DNA of 64,000 nt from G963717155 sp963717155 (GTDB lineage Bacteria > Actinomycetota > Thermoleophilia > Gaiellales > JALYLC01). Made by a program: the position numbers and the translations under genes. Location of the stretch: contig OY970326.1 in NCBI GenBank assembly GCA_963717155.1, positions 2,294,001 through 2,358,000 on the forward strand, in the 5' to 3' direction. How positions within the stretch are numbered: position 1 is the first letter of the stretch; every line of letters begins with the position of its first letter. Shown here piece by piece: positions 17,737-26,987 of this stretch. The notes below the pieces were generated by a model. That model worked only from the letters and a program-made list of their open reading frames with translations. It made no database searches and was not told the origin of the DNA.

Positions 17737-18237
17737 TCAGGCGAGGCAGCACGAATCGGGGTAGCGCGCATCGGCGAGCGCCAGTGCGCGCTCACCCAGG
17801 CGATACGGCGGGTCGGCGAGCGCGAGCGCCGCGTGCGCATGGGCGCACTTCACGCCCCCTCCGGGGGCCTCGCCCGCAATCCCGGCGGCCAGGGCCGCGC
17901 CGTCGTCGAGCCGGGGTCCGGGCTGCGCGAGCCCCCGTCGTGTCGCGCGCAACCGGCGCAGCGCGGCGTCGTGATCGGTGGCCAGGTCCGGATCGCCTGC
18001 GAGCTCGCCGGCGAGCAGCTCGATCCCTCCGCACGCCTCGAACCGCCCGATCGCCTGCACGAGCGCGGGGCACGAGAGCCAGTAGAGCGTCGGGAACGGC
18101 TCGCCGGCCTCGCTGTACGGGGCCTGGACGAGCACGGACGGTCGCCCGAACGGACAGCGCGCCGCGACGGCGACGAGCGACCGCGGGGCGCGCCCGAGCT
18201 GGCGCTCGGCAGCGATGAGATCCGATTCCACGAGCAT
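17737..18237 (-). CDS. DUF501 domain protein
   Basis: 166 residues and a good match to the DUF501 family by features: RCPFGRPSVLVQAPYSEAGEPFPTLYWLSCPALVQAIGRFE near residues 35-75 and a Cys/His-containing C-terminal part (GGGVKCAHAHAALALA). In actinomycetes this family is regularly beside ftsB and enolase, exactly as here, which suggests a link with division or central metabolism that has not been worked out. ATG at 18237; the longer frame to 18318 would run into the divergent ftsB. Confidence 0.85.
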   Translation of the reverse strand: MLVESDLIAAERQLGRAPRSLVAVAARCPFGRPSVLVQAPYSEAGEPFPTLYWLSCPALVQAIGRFEACGGIELLAGELAGDPDLATDHDAALRRLRATRRGLAQPGPRLDDGAALAAGIAGEAPGGGVKCAHAHAALALADPPYRLGERALALADARYPDSCCLA

Positions 18238-18290
18238 CGCGGCAGTGTGCCCGACGAAGGAGGCCGCGACGCGCCGCCGAACGCGTCGCG

Positions 18291-18599
18291 GTGGCCGATC
18301 GCCGCCGACGCCTCCCACCAGCCACGCGCAAGCGGCGCGCTCGCCGCCTCAGCGCGGTGCTGCTCGTCCTCCTCGCGGCGTACCTGTACATCGGTCCTGC
18401 TCGCTCGTATCTCGATGCACGCGCGCGCACCGCTCAGGACCGACAGGAGCTCGCGCACCTGACGCACCAGCAGGTCGTGCTGCGCGCGCGCCTGCAAGCG
18501 CTCAAGAGCCCCGGCGCGCTCGTCGCGCTCGCGCGGGAGAACGGCTACGTGTATCCCGGCGAGACGCCGTTGTCGGCGCACTTCGCCGACACGCGCTGA
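18291..18599 (+). CDS. ftsB: FtsB/DivIC-type septum formation protein
   Basis: 102 residues with the standard layout: basic cytoplasmic N-terminus, one transmembrane helix (about 20-38), then an extracytoplasmic coiled coil (about 45-75) and the short conserved tail RENGYVYPGETPL. With FtsL and FtsQ it forms the scaffold that activates septal peptidoglycan synthesis. It starts at GTG. It is divergent from DUF501 and convergent with pyk, whereas in many actinomycetes eno, ftsB and DUF501 point the same way; here eno-pyk are on the opposite strand. Confidence 0.87.
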   Translation: MADRRRRLPPATRKRRARRLSAVLLVLLAAYLYIGPARSYLDARARTAQDRQELAHLTHQQVVLRARLQALKSPGALVALARENGYVYPGETPLSAHFADTR

Positions 18600-18608
18600 G
18601 CGAGGAAG

Positions 18609-20036
18609 CTACAGCGCCTGCACGAGGATCGTGTTGGTGGCGCCCGGGCTGTTGACGTTCGTGCCCGACGTGATCACGACGCGGTCGCCGGGCCCGGCGA
18701 GTCCCGCCGCCTGCACCGACTCCATGCAGCGCCGCCAGAGGTCCTCGACGTCGGCCGTCTCCTCGAGGCGCAGCGGCACCACGGCCCAGTCGAGCATGAG
18801 CTGCTGCTGTACGAGCGGATCGGGTGTGCACGCCACGATCGTCCGCCTCGGACGGTGCTTCGACACCTCGCGCGCCGACTCCCCGGTGACGGTCGGCACG
18901 ACGATCGCCGCGACACCGAGCTGCTCGGCCATCTCGCAGGCGGCCGACCCCACGACGTCGGAGATGTAGCGCGGCCCGGGCCGCGATCGATCGTGGTCGT
19001 AGTAGTCGCAGCTCGGCTCGACCGCCAGCGCGATCGAGACGAGGGTCTCGACCGCCTCGATCGGGTACTGCCCGACGGCGGTCTCGCCCGACAGCATGAC
19101 CGCCGCGGTGCCGTCGAGCACCGCGTTCGCGACGTCCGACGCCTCGGCCCGCGTCGGCTCGGGGCTCTGCAGCATCGACTCCAGCATCTGCGTGGCGGTG
19201 ATCACGGGCTTGCCGGCAGCACGGCCGAGCCGGATGATCCGCTTCTGCACGAGCGGTACGTCGGCGGCCCCGATCTCGACGCCGAGATCGCCTCGCGCGA
19301 CCATCAGGCCGTCGGCGGCCGCCACGATCGCATCGAGCTGTTCGACCGCCTCGGCCTTCTCGATCTTCGCGATCACGCGCTGGCGCCCCCCGAGCTCGGC
19401 GATCATCCCGCGCAGGTCCTCGACGTCCTCGGCGCGGCGCACGAACGACAGCGCGATGTAGTCCGCGTCCTGCTCGATCGCGAACGCCAGGTGCTCGCGA
19501 TCCTTCTCCGTGATCGACGGGATCGGGAGGTACGTGCCCGGCAGGTTCACGCCCTTGTACGACGTGACGGGACCGGCCACCTCGATGACGCAACGGCATC
19601 GCTGCCCGCGGGCCTCGCGCACGCGCAGACGCACGTGGCCGTCGTTGATCAGCACCGGTCGTCCACGCCGGACGTGCTTCGCGAAGTCGACCTCGAAGCC
19701 CAGCTCGAGATCGCCGTCCTGGGCCGAGCCCCGGCCCGCCAGCACGATCTCCTCGCCCTTCACGAGCACGCGCGGCTCCGCCAGCTGGCCGACCCGGAGC
19801 TTCGGGCCCTGGAGATCGGCCAGGATCGCGAGGGGCCGGTTGCAGGACGCCTGCGCCGCGCGGACGCGGGCGATCGTCTCGCGATGCTCGTCGAGCGCGC
19901 CGTGCGAGAAGTTGATGCGCGCGCAGTCCATGCCCACGCGCACCAGCTGTTCGAGCATCTCCGGCTCGCGGGTCGCGGGACCGATCGTGCAGACGATCTT
20001 CGTCCGGCGAAGGACGCGACGGCGCTCGTGCCTCAT
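18609..20036 (-). CDS. pyk: Pyruvate kinase
   Basis: 475 residues, normal length. It makes pyruvate and ATP from phosphoenolpyruvate, the last step of glycolysis. Seen: the N-terminal RRTKIVCTIGPAT and RINFSHG, the catalytic lysine in VIAKIEKAEAVEQ, the Mg-binding MVARGDLGVEI, and the C-terminal regulatory domain ending ITSGTNVNSPGATNTILV. The ATG at 20036 overlaps the eno stop by 4 nt, so the enzymes for the last two steps of glycolysis are translated together. The frame is open to 20453 but that part lies inside eno. Confidence 0.97.
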   Translation of the reverse strand: MRHERRRVLRRTKIVCTIGPATREPEMLEQLVRVGMDCARINFSHGALDEHRETIARVRAAQASCNRPLAILADLQGPKLRVGQLAEPRVLVKGEEIVLAGRGSAQDGDLELGFEVDFAKHVRRGRPVLINDGHVRLRVREARGQRCRCVIEVAGPVTSYKGVNLPGTYLPIPSITEKDREHLAFAIEQDADYIALSFVRRAEDVEDLRGMIAELGGRQRVIAKIEKAEAVEQLDAIVAAADGLMVARGDLGVEIGAADVPLVQKRIIRLGRAAGKPVITATQMLESMLQSPEPTRAEASDVANAVLDGTAAVMLSGETAVGQYPIEAVETLVSIALAVEPSCDYYDHDRSRPGPRYISDVVGSAACEMAEQLGVAAIVVPTVTGESAREVSKHRPRRTIVACTPDPLVQQQLMLDWAVVPLRLEETADVEDLWRRCMESVQAAGLAGPGDRVVITSGTNVNSPGATNTILVQAL

Positions 20037-21334
20037 CGCGAAGCTGCGGTCCGGGCCACGGGCGCACGGAACGCTGCCTGGCCCGGGAACAGCGCCGAAG
20101 AGCCGAGCGCCTCCTCGATCCGCAGGAGCTGGTTGTACTTGGCCACCCGATCGCTGCGGGATGGCGCCCCGGTCTTGATCTGCCCCGCGGACGTCGCGAC
20201 GGCCAGGTCGGCGATCGTCGTGTCCTCGGTCTCGCCCGATCGATGCGACATGATCGAGGCGTATCCGCTCCGCCCCGCGAGGGCGACCGTGTCGAGCGTC
20301 TCCGAGAGCGTGCCGATCTGGTTGACCTTGATCAGGATGGCGTTCGCGACCCGCCGCTCGATCCCGTCGCGCAGCCGCGCCGGGTTCGTCACGAACAGGT
20401 CGTCGCCCACGAGCTGCACGCGATCGCCGAGCCGGTCGGTCAGGAGCCGCCATCCGTCCCAGTCGTCCTCGGCCATGCCGTCCTCGATCGAGACGATCGG
20501 GTAGCGCGCGCAGAGATCGTCCCAGAACTCGACGAGCTCGGCCGACTCGAGCACGCGACCCTCACCGCTCAGGTGGTAGCGGCCGTCGCGGTACAGCTCG
20601 CTGGTGGCGGGGTCGAGCGCGATGCCGACCTTCTCGCCGGGTGCGTACCCCGCGGCCTCGGCGGCCTCGAGGATCAGCTGGATCGCCTCGTCCGCCGTCC
20701 CGATCTGCGGCGCGAAGCCGCCCTCGTCGCCGACCGCGGTCGCCAGACCGCGCTGGTGGAGGAGCGCCTTCAGGCGGTGGAACACCTCGCTGCCGATCTG
20801 GAGCGCCTCGCTGAAGCTCGAGGCGCCGTACGGCACCAGCATGAACTCCTGCAGATCGAGCGGATTGTCCGCGTGCGCGCCGCCGTTGATCACGTTCAGC
20901 ATCGGGACCGGCAGGGTGCGCGCGCCGGCACCGCCGACGAAGCGGTAGAGATCGAGACCCAGGTCGTCGGCTCCGGCTCGCGCACAGGCGAGCGAGGCGC
21001 CGAGGATCGCATTGGCGCCCAGGCGCCCCTTGTTCGGCGTTCCGTCCAGCGCGATGAGCGCCGCGTCGATCGCATGCTGGTCGTCGACCTGCATGCCCTC
21101 GAGCCGCGGCGCGATCTCGCGAATCACGTTGGCGACCGCCCGGGTGACTCCCTTGCCGCCCCAGGCATCACCGCCGTCGCGCAGCTCGACCGCCTCGTGG
21201 ACCCCCGTGGACGCGCCCGACGGCACCGCGGCGCGGCCGATGGCGCCGGTCTCGAGATGCACCTCGACCTCCACCGTGGGGTTGCCGCGCGAGTCGAGTA
21301 TCTGGCGAGCGTGGACGGCGTCGATCGTGCTCAT
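20033..21334 (-). CDS. eno: Enolase
   Basis: 433 residues, typical length. Converts 2-phosphoglycerate to phosphoenolpyruvate. N-terminal HARQILDSRGNPTVEVE, the loop SGASTGVHEAVELRD, metal and catalytic segments GIALDPATSELY, VSIEDGMAEDDWDG and ILIKVNQIGTLSET, and SHRSGETED near the end are all intact. It follows mazG by 39 nt and is coupled to pyk downstream, in a leftward run of housekeeping genes. Confidence 0.98.
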   Translation of the reverse strand: MSTIDAVHARQILDSRGNPTVEVEVHLETGAIGRAAVPSGASTGVHEAVELRDGGDAWGGKGVTRAVANVIREIAPRLEGMQVDDQHAIDAALIALDGTPNKGRLGANAILGASLACARAGADDLGLDLYRFVGGAGARTLPVPMLNVINGGAHADNPLDLQEFMLVPYGASSFSEALQIGSEVFHRLKALLHQRGLATAVGDEGGFAPQIGTADEAIQLILEAAEAAGYAPGEKVGIALDPATSELYRDGRYHLSGEGRVLESAELVEFWDDLCARYPIVSIEDGMAEDDWDGWRLLTDRLGDRVQLVGDDLFVTNPARLRDGIERRVANAILIKVNQIGTLSETLDTVALAGRSGYASIMSHRSGETEDTTIADLAVATSAGQIKTGAPSRSDRVAKYNQLLRIEEALGSSALFPGQAAFRAPVARTAASR

Positions 21335-21373
21335 GCGGGCGCTTCCGGCGGTCGAGGGTGAGGACGGGTTCGC

Positions 21374-22444
21374 CTAGGCGGCGCCAGTCGCACCGTCGAC
21401 GGCGCGTAGCTGGGCCTTGGCGGCCTGATAGTACCGCTCCTGCTCGGCGGTCCCGAGATCGGCGAACGCCGCGCCGTCCTCGGCGGCAAGCGCTTCCGCC
21501 CGCTCGACGCGGACGCGGAAGCGGCCGGCAGCAGCACGGATGGCCAGCTCGGGATCGGCCCCGACGCGACGCGCGACGTTCACGGCCGCGAACAGGACGT
21601 CACCGAGCTCCTCGTCGAGCCGGGGATCGGCGGGCCTCTCGGCCTCCGGCTCCGGACGCACGGCGAGCTCGTCGGCGAGCTCGCGGAGCTCGGACTCGAG
21701 ATCGGAGAGCGCGGCCGCCACCCCGTCGTAGTCGAACCCGACCGAGGCGGCCCGACGCTGCACCTTGCGCGCGAGCAGCAGCCCGGGCAGGAGCTCGGGC
21801 ACGTCGTGGAAGATCCCGACGCGCGCCTCCTGCGCGACCTTGACCTGGTCCCAACGGACACGCACCTCTCCGGCCGTGTCCGCCTCCGCGTCGGCGAAGA
21901 CGTGCGGGTGACGGCGGATCAGCTTGCGCGCGACGCCGTCCGCAACCTCCGTCCAGTCGCCCTCGCCGCGCTCGGAGCAGAGCAGCGCGAGGAACGTCGT
22001 CTGGAAGAGAAGGTCTCCGAGCTCGTCGATCAGCTTCGCCGACGGGCCCGACTCGCGGGCTGCCTCGGCGACCTCGTACGCCTCCTCGAGGGTGTGCGGC
22101 ACGATCGACTCGACCGTCTGCACCCGATCCCACGGGCACTCGCGCCGGAGCGTCTCGGTCAGCTCGAGCAGCTCGATGGCCGCCTGTGCGGCGGCCCGCC
22201 GCTCCAGCGACGCACGTGCGGGAACGGTCTCGGCGCCCTCGCTGCGCGCGAGGGCGAGCGCGCGCCCGTCGAGCGCCGCGACCGTGTCGGAGCGCTCGTC
22301 GAGCTCGATGCCGAACGCGAGGAGGGATGGCTCGAACGCGGCCGCGCCCTCGTCGAGGCGAACCGCGCCTGCCTCCCGCAGCGCCTCGAGAGACGCGACG
22401 GGCAGAAGCTCAGGATCGCCGGGGCCGAGGGCAACGATGCGCAC
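21374..22444 (-). CDS. mazG: MazG-family nucleoside triphosphate pyrophosphohydrolase
   Basis: About 356 residues. A shortened tetrapyrrole-methylase-like N-terminal part (VRIVALGPGDPELLPVASLEAL, about 1-85) precedes two MazG domains: ECPWDRVQT with EEAYEVAEA and DELGDLLFQ, and a second DEELGDVLFAAVNVARR. It hydrolyses NTPs, probably cleaning up damaged or alarmone nucleotides. The GTG at 22444 is preferred over the GTG at 22456 because GGGAGGGG sits directly before it. Lies between the PpiC lipoprotein gene (22 nt) and eno. Confidence 0.9.
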   Translation of the reverse strand: MRIVALGPGDPELLPVASLEALREAGAVRLDEGAAAFEPSLLAFGIELDERSDTVAALDGRALALARSEGAETVPARASLERRAAAQAAIELLELTETLRRECPWDRVQTVESIVPHTLEEAYEVAEAARESGPSAKLIDELGDLLFQTTFLALLCSERGEGDWTEVADGVARKLIRRHPHVFADAEADTAGEVRVRWDQVKVAQEARVGIFHDVPELLPGLLLARKVQRRAASVGFDYDGVAAALSDLESELRELADELAVRPEPEAERPADPRLDEELGDVLFAAVNVARRVGADPELAIRAAAGRFRVRVERAEALAAEDGAAFADLGTAEQERYYQAAKAQLRAVDGATGAA

Positions 22445-22466
22445 GGCCCCTCCCACCTACCGCGAG

Positions 22467-23531
22467 CTAGCCGGTGCTGGTCGTCGCCGTGCTCGTGGTC
22501 GCGGCCGGCGCGTACCCCTTGGCGTAGCTGATCTTGGTCGCGTTCTCCTTCTTGAGGGCCGCGAGCCAGTCGCTGATCTTCTTCTGCTTCGCGGTGCCGA
22601 TCAGCTGGGTCTTGATCGACGCCTCGAGCGTCTTGTCGAGCGTGCGGGTCGTTGCCGGCTTGATCGGGCCGAGCGCCTCGATCAGGTGGTAGCCGTACGT
22701 GGACTTCACCGGCGGCGAGACGACTCCGACCTTCTCCTTGAACGCGACCGCGTCGAACGTCGGGACGGTCTGGCCCTGCTGGATCGTCTTGAGGTCGCCG
22801 CCGTTCACGGCCGACGTGGTGTCAGTCGAGTACTTCTTGGCGAGCTTCGCGAAGTCCTTGTCAGACACCTTCAGCTGCGCGTACAGCTTGTCTGCAAGCG
22901 CCTTCGTCTTGACGAGGATGTGACGCACGTGCCGGGTCGCCGGCACCTTGAACTGCGACTGGTTCTTGGTGTAGTAGGCCTTGATCGCAGCCGGCGTGAC
23001 TGTGACGCCCTTTGTCAGCTTCGCGGTGATCTTGTCGGCGAGGAGCTTCTGGCGAAGCTGCTCGCGGACACGCGCATCGGTCGTGTTCTGGGCCTTGAGC
23101 GCGGCCGCGTACTTCTTCGGGTCGTACTTCTTGGTCTTCGTGTCCGTGAAGTACTGCTTCTTGATCGCGTTCAACGCCTTCTCGACATCGGCATCGCTGA
23201 CCGTGATGCTCAGCTCCTTGGCGCCGATCCCGATCTCGGCCTCCTGGACAAGCTCGTCGACCGCCTGCTGGCGCAGCGTGGTGTACTCCGCGCTGCCAAC
23301 GGCGGGGAACTTCTTCTTCGACTGCTTGTAGCTCGTCTTCGCAGCAACCATCAGGTCGTCGAACTGCGCCTGCTTGATGTCGACGCCAGCGACCTTGGCG
23401 ACGTCGCCCGAGGGGACATCGGACGACGACGACGACGACGAGCTACCTCCGCATGCCGCTCCCACCAGGGCGAGGACGGAAACACAGAGCGCGAGCGCAG
23501 CGAAGCGTCGCCGGGAGGTTGTGACTTTCAT
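22467..23531 (-). CDS. PpiC-type peptidyl-prolyl isomerase lipoprotein (SurA/PrsA-like)
   Basis: 354 residues. The signal peptide ends in a lipobox LVGAAC with the lipidated Cys27, followed by a Ser-rich linker. A SurA-N-like helical domain (about 45-190) leads to a parvulin domain (about 190-300: TRHVRHILVKTKALADKL, KKYSTDTTS, GGDLKTI, YGYHLIEAL). It should help exported proteins fold outside the membrane. It carries many lysines and lower GC at the third codon position than its neighbours, as is common for PrsA-like proteins. Lies between mfd (59 nt) and mazG. Confidence 0.9.
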   Translation of the reverse strand: MKVTTSRRRFAALALCVSVLALVGAACGGSSSSSSSSDVPSGDVAKVAGVDIKQAQFDDLMVAAKTSYKQSKKKFPAVGSAEYTTLRQQAVDELVQEAEIGIGAKELSITVSDADVEKALNAIKKQYFTDTKTKKYDPKKYAAALKAQNTTDARVREQLRQKLLADKITAKLTKGVTVTPAAIKAYYTKNQSQFKVPATRHVRHILVKTKALADKLYAQLKVSDKDFAKLAKKYSTDTTSAVNGGDLKTIQQGQTVPTFDAVAFKEKVGVVSPPVKSTYGYHLIEALGPIKPATTRTLDKTLEASIKTQLIGTAKQKKISDWLAALKKENATKISYAKGYAPAATTSTATTSTG

Positions 23532-23590
23532 GTGTCTGCTCGCGAGATCGAAGGGAGGGCGTCAGATTTCGTCAGGACAACGGCATTGGC

Positions 23591-26500
23591 TCAGGTGGCC
23601 CGACGGGCGGTCACGATAGCATCGACCAGATCTACGACTTCCTTTACGGCACCAGGTTTACTGAGCTTTAACCCTACTTCACGCGCAGCAGACATATAGG
23701 TTGCTCCAGTCAGCTCGTTGCGGATCGCCCGTAGCTCGGACGGTCCGAGGACGAGTTTTCCGATCGTCGCACGGCTTCCGCGAACCGAGATGTAGTCCGC
23801 CTCGAGGCGTCCGAGCTTGAGCCGCGCCTCCTGCAGCAGCAGCAGGTTGTCGACCGGTTCCGGCGGCGGCCCGAAGCGATCCGCGAGCTCGATTCGCAGC
23901 TCGCGCAGGTCGTCGACCGAGCCGGCCAGCGCGATCCTCCGGTGCACGTCGATCTTCGCCGCCTCGAGTGGAACGTAGGTCGGGGGAACGTAGGCGTCCA
24001 CGCCTGCGTCGACCCGCACCGGGCGCGCGAGCGCGAGCCGCGTGCCCGACAGCTCCTCGACAGCCTCGGCGAGCATCTCGCAGTACAGCTCGAAGCCCAC
24101 CGCCGCCACGTGGCCCGACTGCTCGTCGCCGAGCAGGTTGCCGGCTCCGCGCAGCTCGAGATCGCGCATCGCGATGCGGTAGCCCGAGCCGAGCTCGGTG
24201 TGGTCCGCGAGCGTCGCGAGGCGTGCGCGGGCCTCCGCCGAGAGCTCACTGCCGTCCGGGTAGAGGAGGTACGCGTGGGCCGTGCGCTCGCTCCGGCCGA
24301 CGCGACCGCGGATCTGGTAGGCCTGGGCGAGGCCGAGCATGTCGGCGCGCTCGACGACGAGCGTGTTGGCCTGCGGGATGTCGAGACCCGACTCGATGAT
24401 CGTGGTCGAGCAGAGGACATCGTGGTCGCCGCGCAGGAACTCGAGCATGACCTCCTCGAGCTGACCGTCGCGCATCTGCCCGTGGGCGACCCCGACCCGG
24501 ACCTCGGGCACCAGCCGGCGGAGCTTCTCCGCTGCCTCGTCGATCGTCTCGACGCGATTATGCAGGTAGAACGTCTGGCCCCCACGGTCGTGCTCGCGCC
24601 GTACCGCGAGCGCGACGAGCTCCTCGTCCCACTCGCCGACATGTGTCCGGATCGGCTTGCGATCGGCCGGAGGCGTGGCGATCACGGAGATGTCGCGCAG
24701 ACCGGCGAGCGACATGTGGAGCGTGCGCGGAATCGGAGTCGCAGACAGCGAGAGCACGTCGACCTCGAGCCGCAGGGCGCGCAGCAGCTCCTTCTGTGCG
24801 ACGCCGAACCGCTGCTCCTCGTCGACGATCACGAGCCCGAGGGTCTTCGGCACGACATCGCGGGACAGCACGCGGTGGGTTCCGATCAGCACGTCGACCT
24901 TGCCCTCGGCATATGCCGCGAGCGCCGCCTTGACCTCGCCCGTCGAGCGCATGCGCGAGACGAGCTCGACGCGGAGCGGGAAGTCGCGGAACCGGTCGCG
25001 GAAGGTCTGCAGATGCTGCTGCGCGAGGACGGTCGTCGGCGCGAGCACGAGCACCTGCCGCCCACCGCTCGCGACCTTGAACGCGGCGCGGAGCGCGACC
25101 TCGGTCTTCCCGAAGCCGACATCACCGCAGATCAGGCGGTCCATCGGCCTGTCCGACTCGAGATCGTCCTTGACGGCCTCGATCGCCCGCGCCTGATCCT
25201 CGGTCTCCGAGTAGGGGAATGCGGCCTCGAGCCGCGCCATCCAGCCCTCGTCGCCGATGTGCGACTCGCGCGTCCGCGTCTGCCGCTGGGCGTACAGCGC
25301 GAGCAGCTCGCCGGCGAGCTCGTGCACGGCGACCCGCGCGCGCGTCTTGAGCGTCTGCCAGGCCTTGCCGCCGAGCTTGGAGAGCGCGGGCGCCCGCGCA
25401 TCGGCTCCGACGTAGCGCGTGACCTTGCCGAGCTGGTCGTGCGGCACGAAGAGTTTGTCCTCGCCCCGGAAGGCGAGCTCGACGTAGTCGCGCGTAACGC
25501 CGGCAACCGTCTTGACGTCGAACCGCAGGAACTTGCCGACGCCGTGGTCTTCGTGCACGACGTGATCGCCGGGACGCAGATCCGCGAAGCTCGCGAGCGC
25601 GCGGCCGAGGCGCAGGGCCGTCGTCGGCCGGGCGCGCCGACGGAAGACCTGCGCAGCCGGCAGCAACGCGAGCCCGAGCGGCGTCGACACGAACCCGCGG
25701 CGCGCCGTCGAGACGCAGAAGTAGACCCCGGGCGCGCCGGGGAGGCGCTCCTCGGCGTCGAGCACCCGCGCCTCGACGCGACGGAGACCGAGCAGCGCGC
25801 GCTCGGCGTCGCCACGGTGCGGGAAGGCGACGACGACCCGCATCCTGGCACCGACGAGCCCGCGCAGCTCGTTCTCGGACTCCGAGAGGCCGCGGCCCGC
25901 GAGCGCCGGGCGCTGGCCCTCGAGCCGTGTCGGTGCCGACGCGAGCGGATCGAGCCGCGCTGAGCCCTCGATCAGCGCGGAGATGTCGGCGGCGCGGGCA
26001 TAGGCCTGCGCACGCTCGGGAGGTGCGAGGTGCGCACTGACCTCGGCGAGGTGCTCGAGCGCGCCGGCCGCAACCGGGACCGGCTCCCACGTCGCGAGCG
26101 CCGCCATGTCCGCGAGCTCGTCGATCAGCGGCACGAGCCCGCTGGGCACGGGCTGGCGGCCCTCGTCGTCCCGCTCCCAGGCCTCGAGGTCCGGGTCGCG
26201 CCGAAGCCGCTCGGCGGCGGGGTACAGCACGGTGTGATGGAGGGGCTCGAGCGAACGCTGCGTGAACAGCGAGTAGGTGGAGATGCGCTCGACCTCGTCG
26301 CCGAAGAGCTCGATGCGCACCGGCGTCTGGCCGGTCGAGGGGAACACGTCGACGATGTCGCCGCGCACTGCCACCTGGCCGCGGTCGTCGACCACGTCGA
26401 CCCGCTCGTAGCCCGCAGAGACGAGATCCGAGACCAGCTCGTCGCGGTCGAGCTCGTCGCCCCGCGCGAGCGCAACGGGCGCAGGCCGCGCGTCCGGCGC

Positions 26501-26947
26501 CGGGATCCGCTCGCAGATCGCCTCCCCCGAGACCGCGACGAGTCCTCCGCGATGGAGGAGATCGAGTCCGTGCGCCCGCTCGCCGACGAGATGTGCGGCG
26601 GGTTCGAGACCGGAGCCGTAGGCGACGCCGCGCGAGGGGAGGTACCCGACCGGCGTCTCGTCGGGCAGGTACCAGGCTGCGGCCTCGGCGAGCTCGCGTG
26701 CCGCCTCGTCGTCCTCGACGAGCACCGCGACGGCGCGACGCGGCGATTCCTCGCGCAGCTTCCAGACCGCCGCGACCACGAGCGGCAACAGTGGCTCGGA
26801 GATGCGCGCCGCCGCGGCGGGGCTGTCGAGCGCGGCGGCGAGGGCCGCGACGTCGTCCCGGCCCGCGACCGCGTCTCCGAGCACGTCGGCCGACGCGGCG
26901 TGCACGCTCGCGTCGATGACGGGGATACGATCGGGGAGAAGGTCCAC
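23591..26947 (-). CDS. mfd: Transcription-repair coupling factor
   Basis: 1118 residues from a GTG start. It removes stalled RNA polymerase and recruits UvrA. In order: UvrB-homology module (about 10-320), RNA-polymerase interaction domain (about 400-480, RPGDHVVHEDHGVGKFL), a RecG-like translocase with Walker A GDVGFGKT and DEEQ box in LVIVDEEQRFGV, and the TRG region GRVGRSERTAHAYLLY, followed by the C-terminal UvrA-masking domain (about 970-1118). All major parts are present. It is divergent from the M20 gene with a 40-nt gap. Confidence 0.97.
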   Translation of the reverse strand: MDLLPDRIPVIDASVHAASADVLGDAVAGRDDVAALAAALDSPAAAARISEPLLPLVVAAVWKLREESPRRAVAVLVEDDEAARELAEAAAWYLPDETPVGYLPSRGVAYGSGLEPAAHLVGERAHGLDLLHRGGLVAVSGEAICERIPAPDARPAPVALARGDELDRDELVSDLVSAGYERVDVVDDRGQVAVRGDIVDVFPSTGQTPVRIELFGDEVERISTYSLFTQRSLEPLHHTVLYPAAERLRRDPDLEAWERDDEGRQPVPSGLVPLIDELADMAALATWEPVPVAAGALEHLAEVSAHLAPPERAQAYARAADISALIEGSARLDPLASAPTRLEGQRPALAGRGLSESENELRGLVGARMRVVVAFPHRGDAERALLGLRRVEARVLDAEERLPGAPGVYFCVSTARRGFVSTPLGLALLPAAQVFRRRARPTTALRLGRALASFADLRPGDHVVHEDHGVGKFLRFDVKTVAGVTRDYVELAFRGEDKLFVPHDQLGKVTRYVGADARAPALSKLGGKAWQTLKTRARVAVHELAGELLALYAQRQTRTRESHIGDEGWMARLEAAFPYSETEDQARAIEAVKDDLESDRPMDRLICGDVGFGKTEVALRAAFKVASGGRQVLVLAPTTVLAQQHLQTFRDRFRDFPLRVELVSRMRSTGEVKAALAAYAEGKVDVLIGTHRVLSRDVVPKTLGLVIVDEEQRFGVAQKELLRALRLEVDVLSLSATPIPRTLHMSLAGLRDISVIATPPADRKPIRTHVGEWDEELVALAVRREHDRGGQTFYLHNRVETIDEAAEKLRRLVPEVRVGVAHGQMRDGQLEEVMLEFLRGDHDVLCSTTIIESGLDIPQANTLVVERADMLGLAQAYQIRGRVGRSERTAHAYLLYPDGSELSAEARARLATLADHTELGSGYRIAMRDLELRGAGNLLGDEQSGHVAAVGFELYCEMLAEAVEELSGTRLALARPVRVDAGVDAYVPPTYVPLEAAKIDVHRRIALAGSVDDLRELRIELADRFGPPPEPVDNLLLLQEARLKLGRLEADYISVRGSRATIGKLVLGPSELRAIRNELTGATYMSAAREVGLKLSKPGAVKEVVDLVDAIVTARRAT

Positions 26948-26987
26948 GTGAAAAGCCCGGATGGCCCGGGACGAAGGAAGGATACCG

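Noticed and set aside
18855..21361. Long plus-strand frames opposite pyk and eno (549 and 372 codons)
   Set aside because: Antisense shadows of two intact, highly conserved glycolytic genes; composition is atypical for a protein.
23942..26500. 673-codon and longer frames on the plus strand opposite mfd
   Set aside because: Antisense shadows of mfd; no recognisable domain and Arg/His-rich composition.
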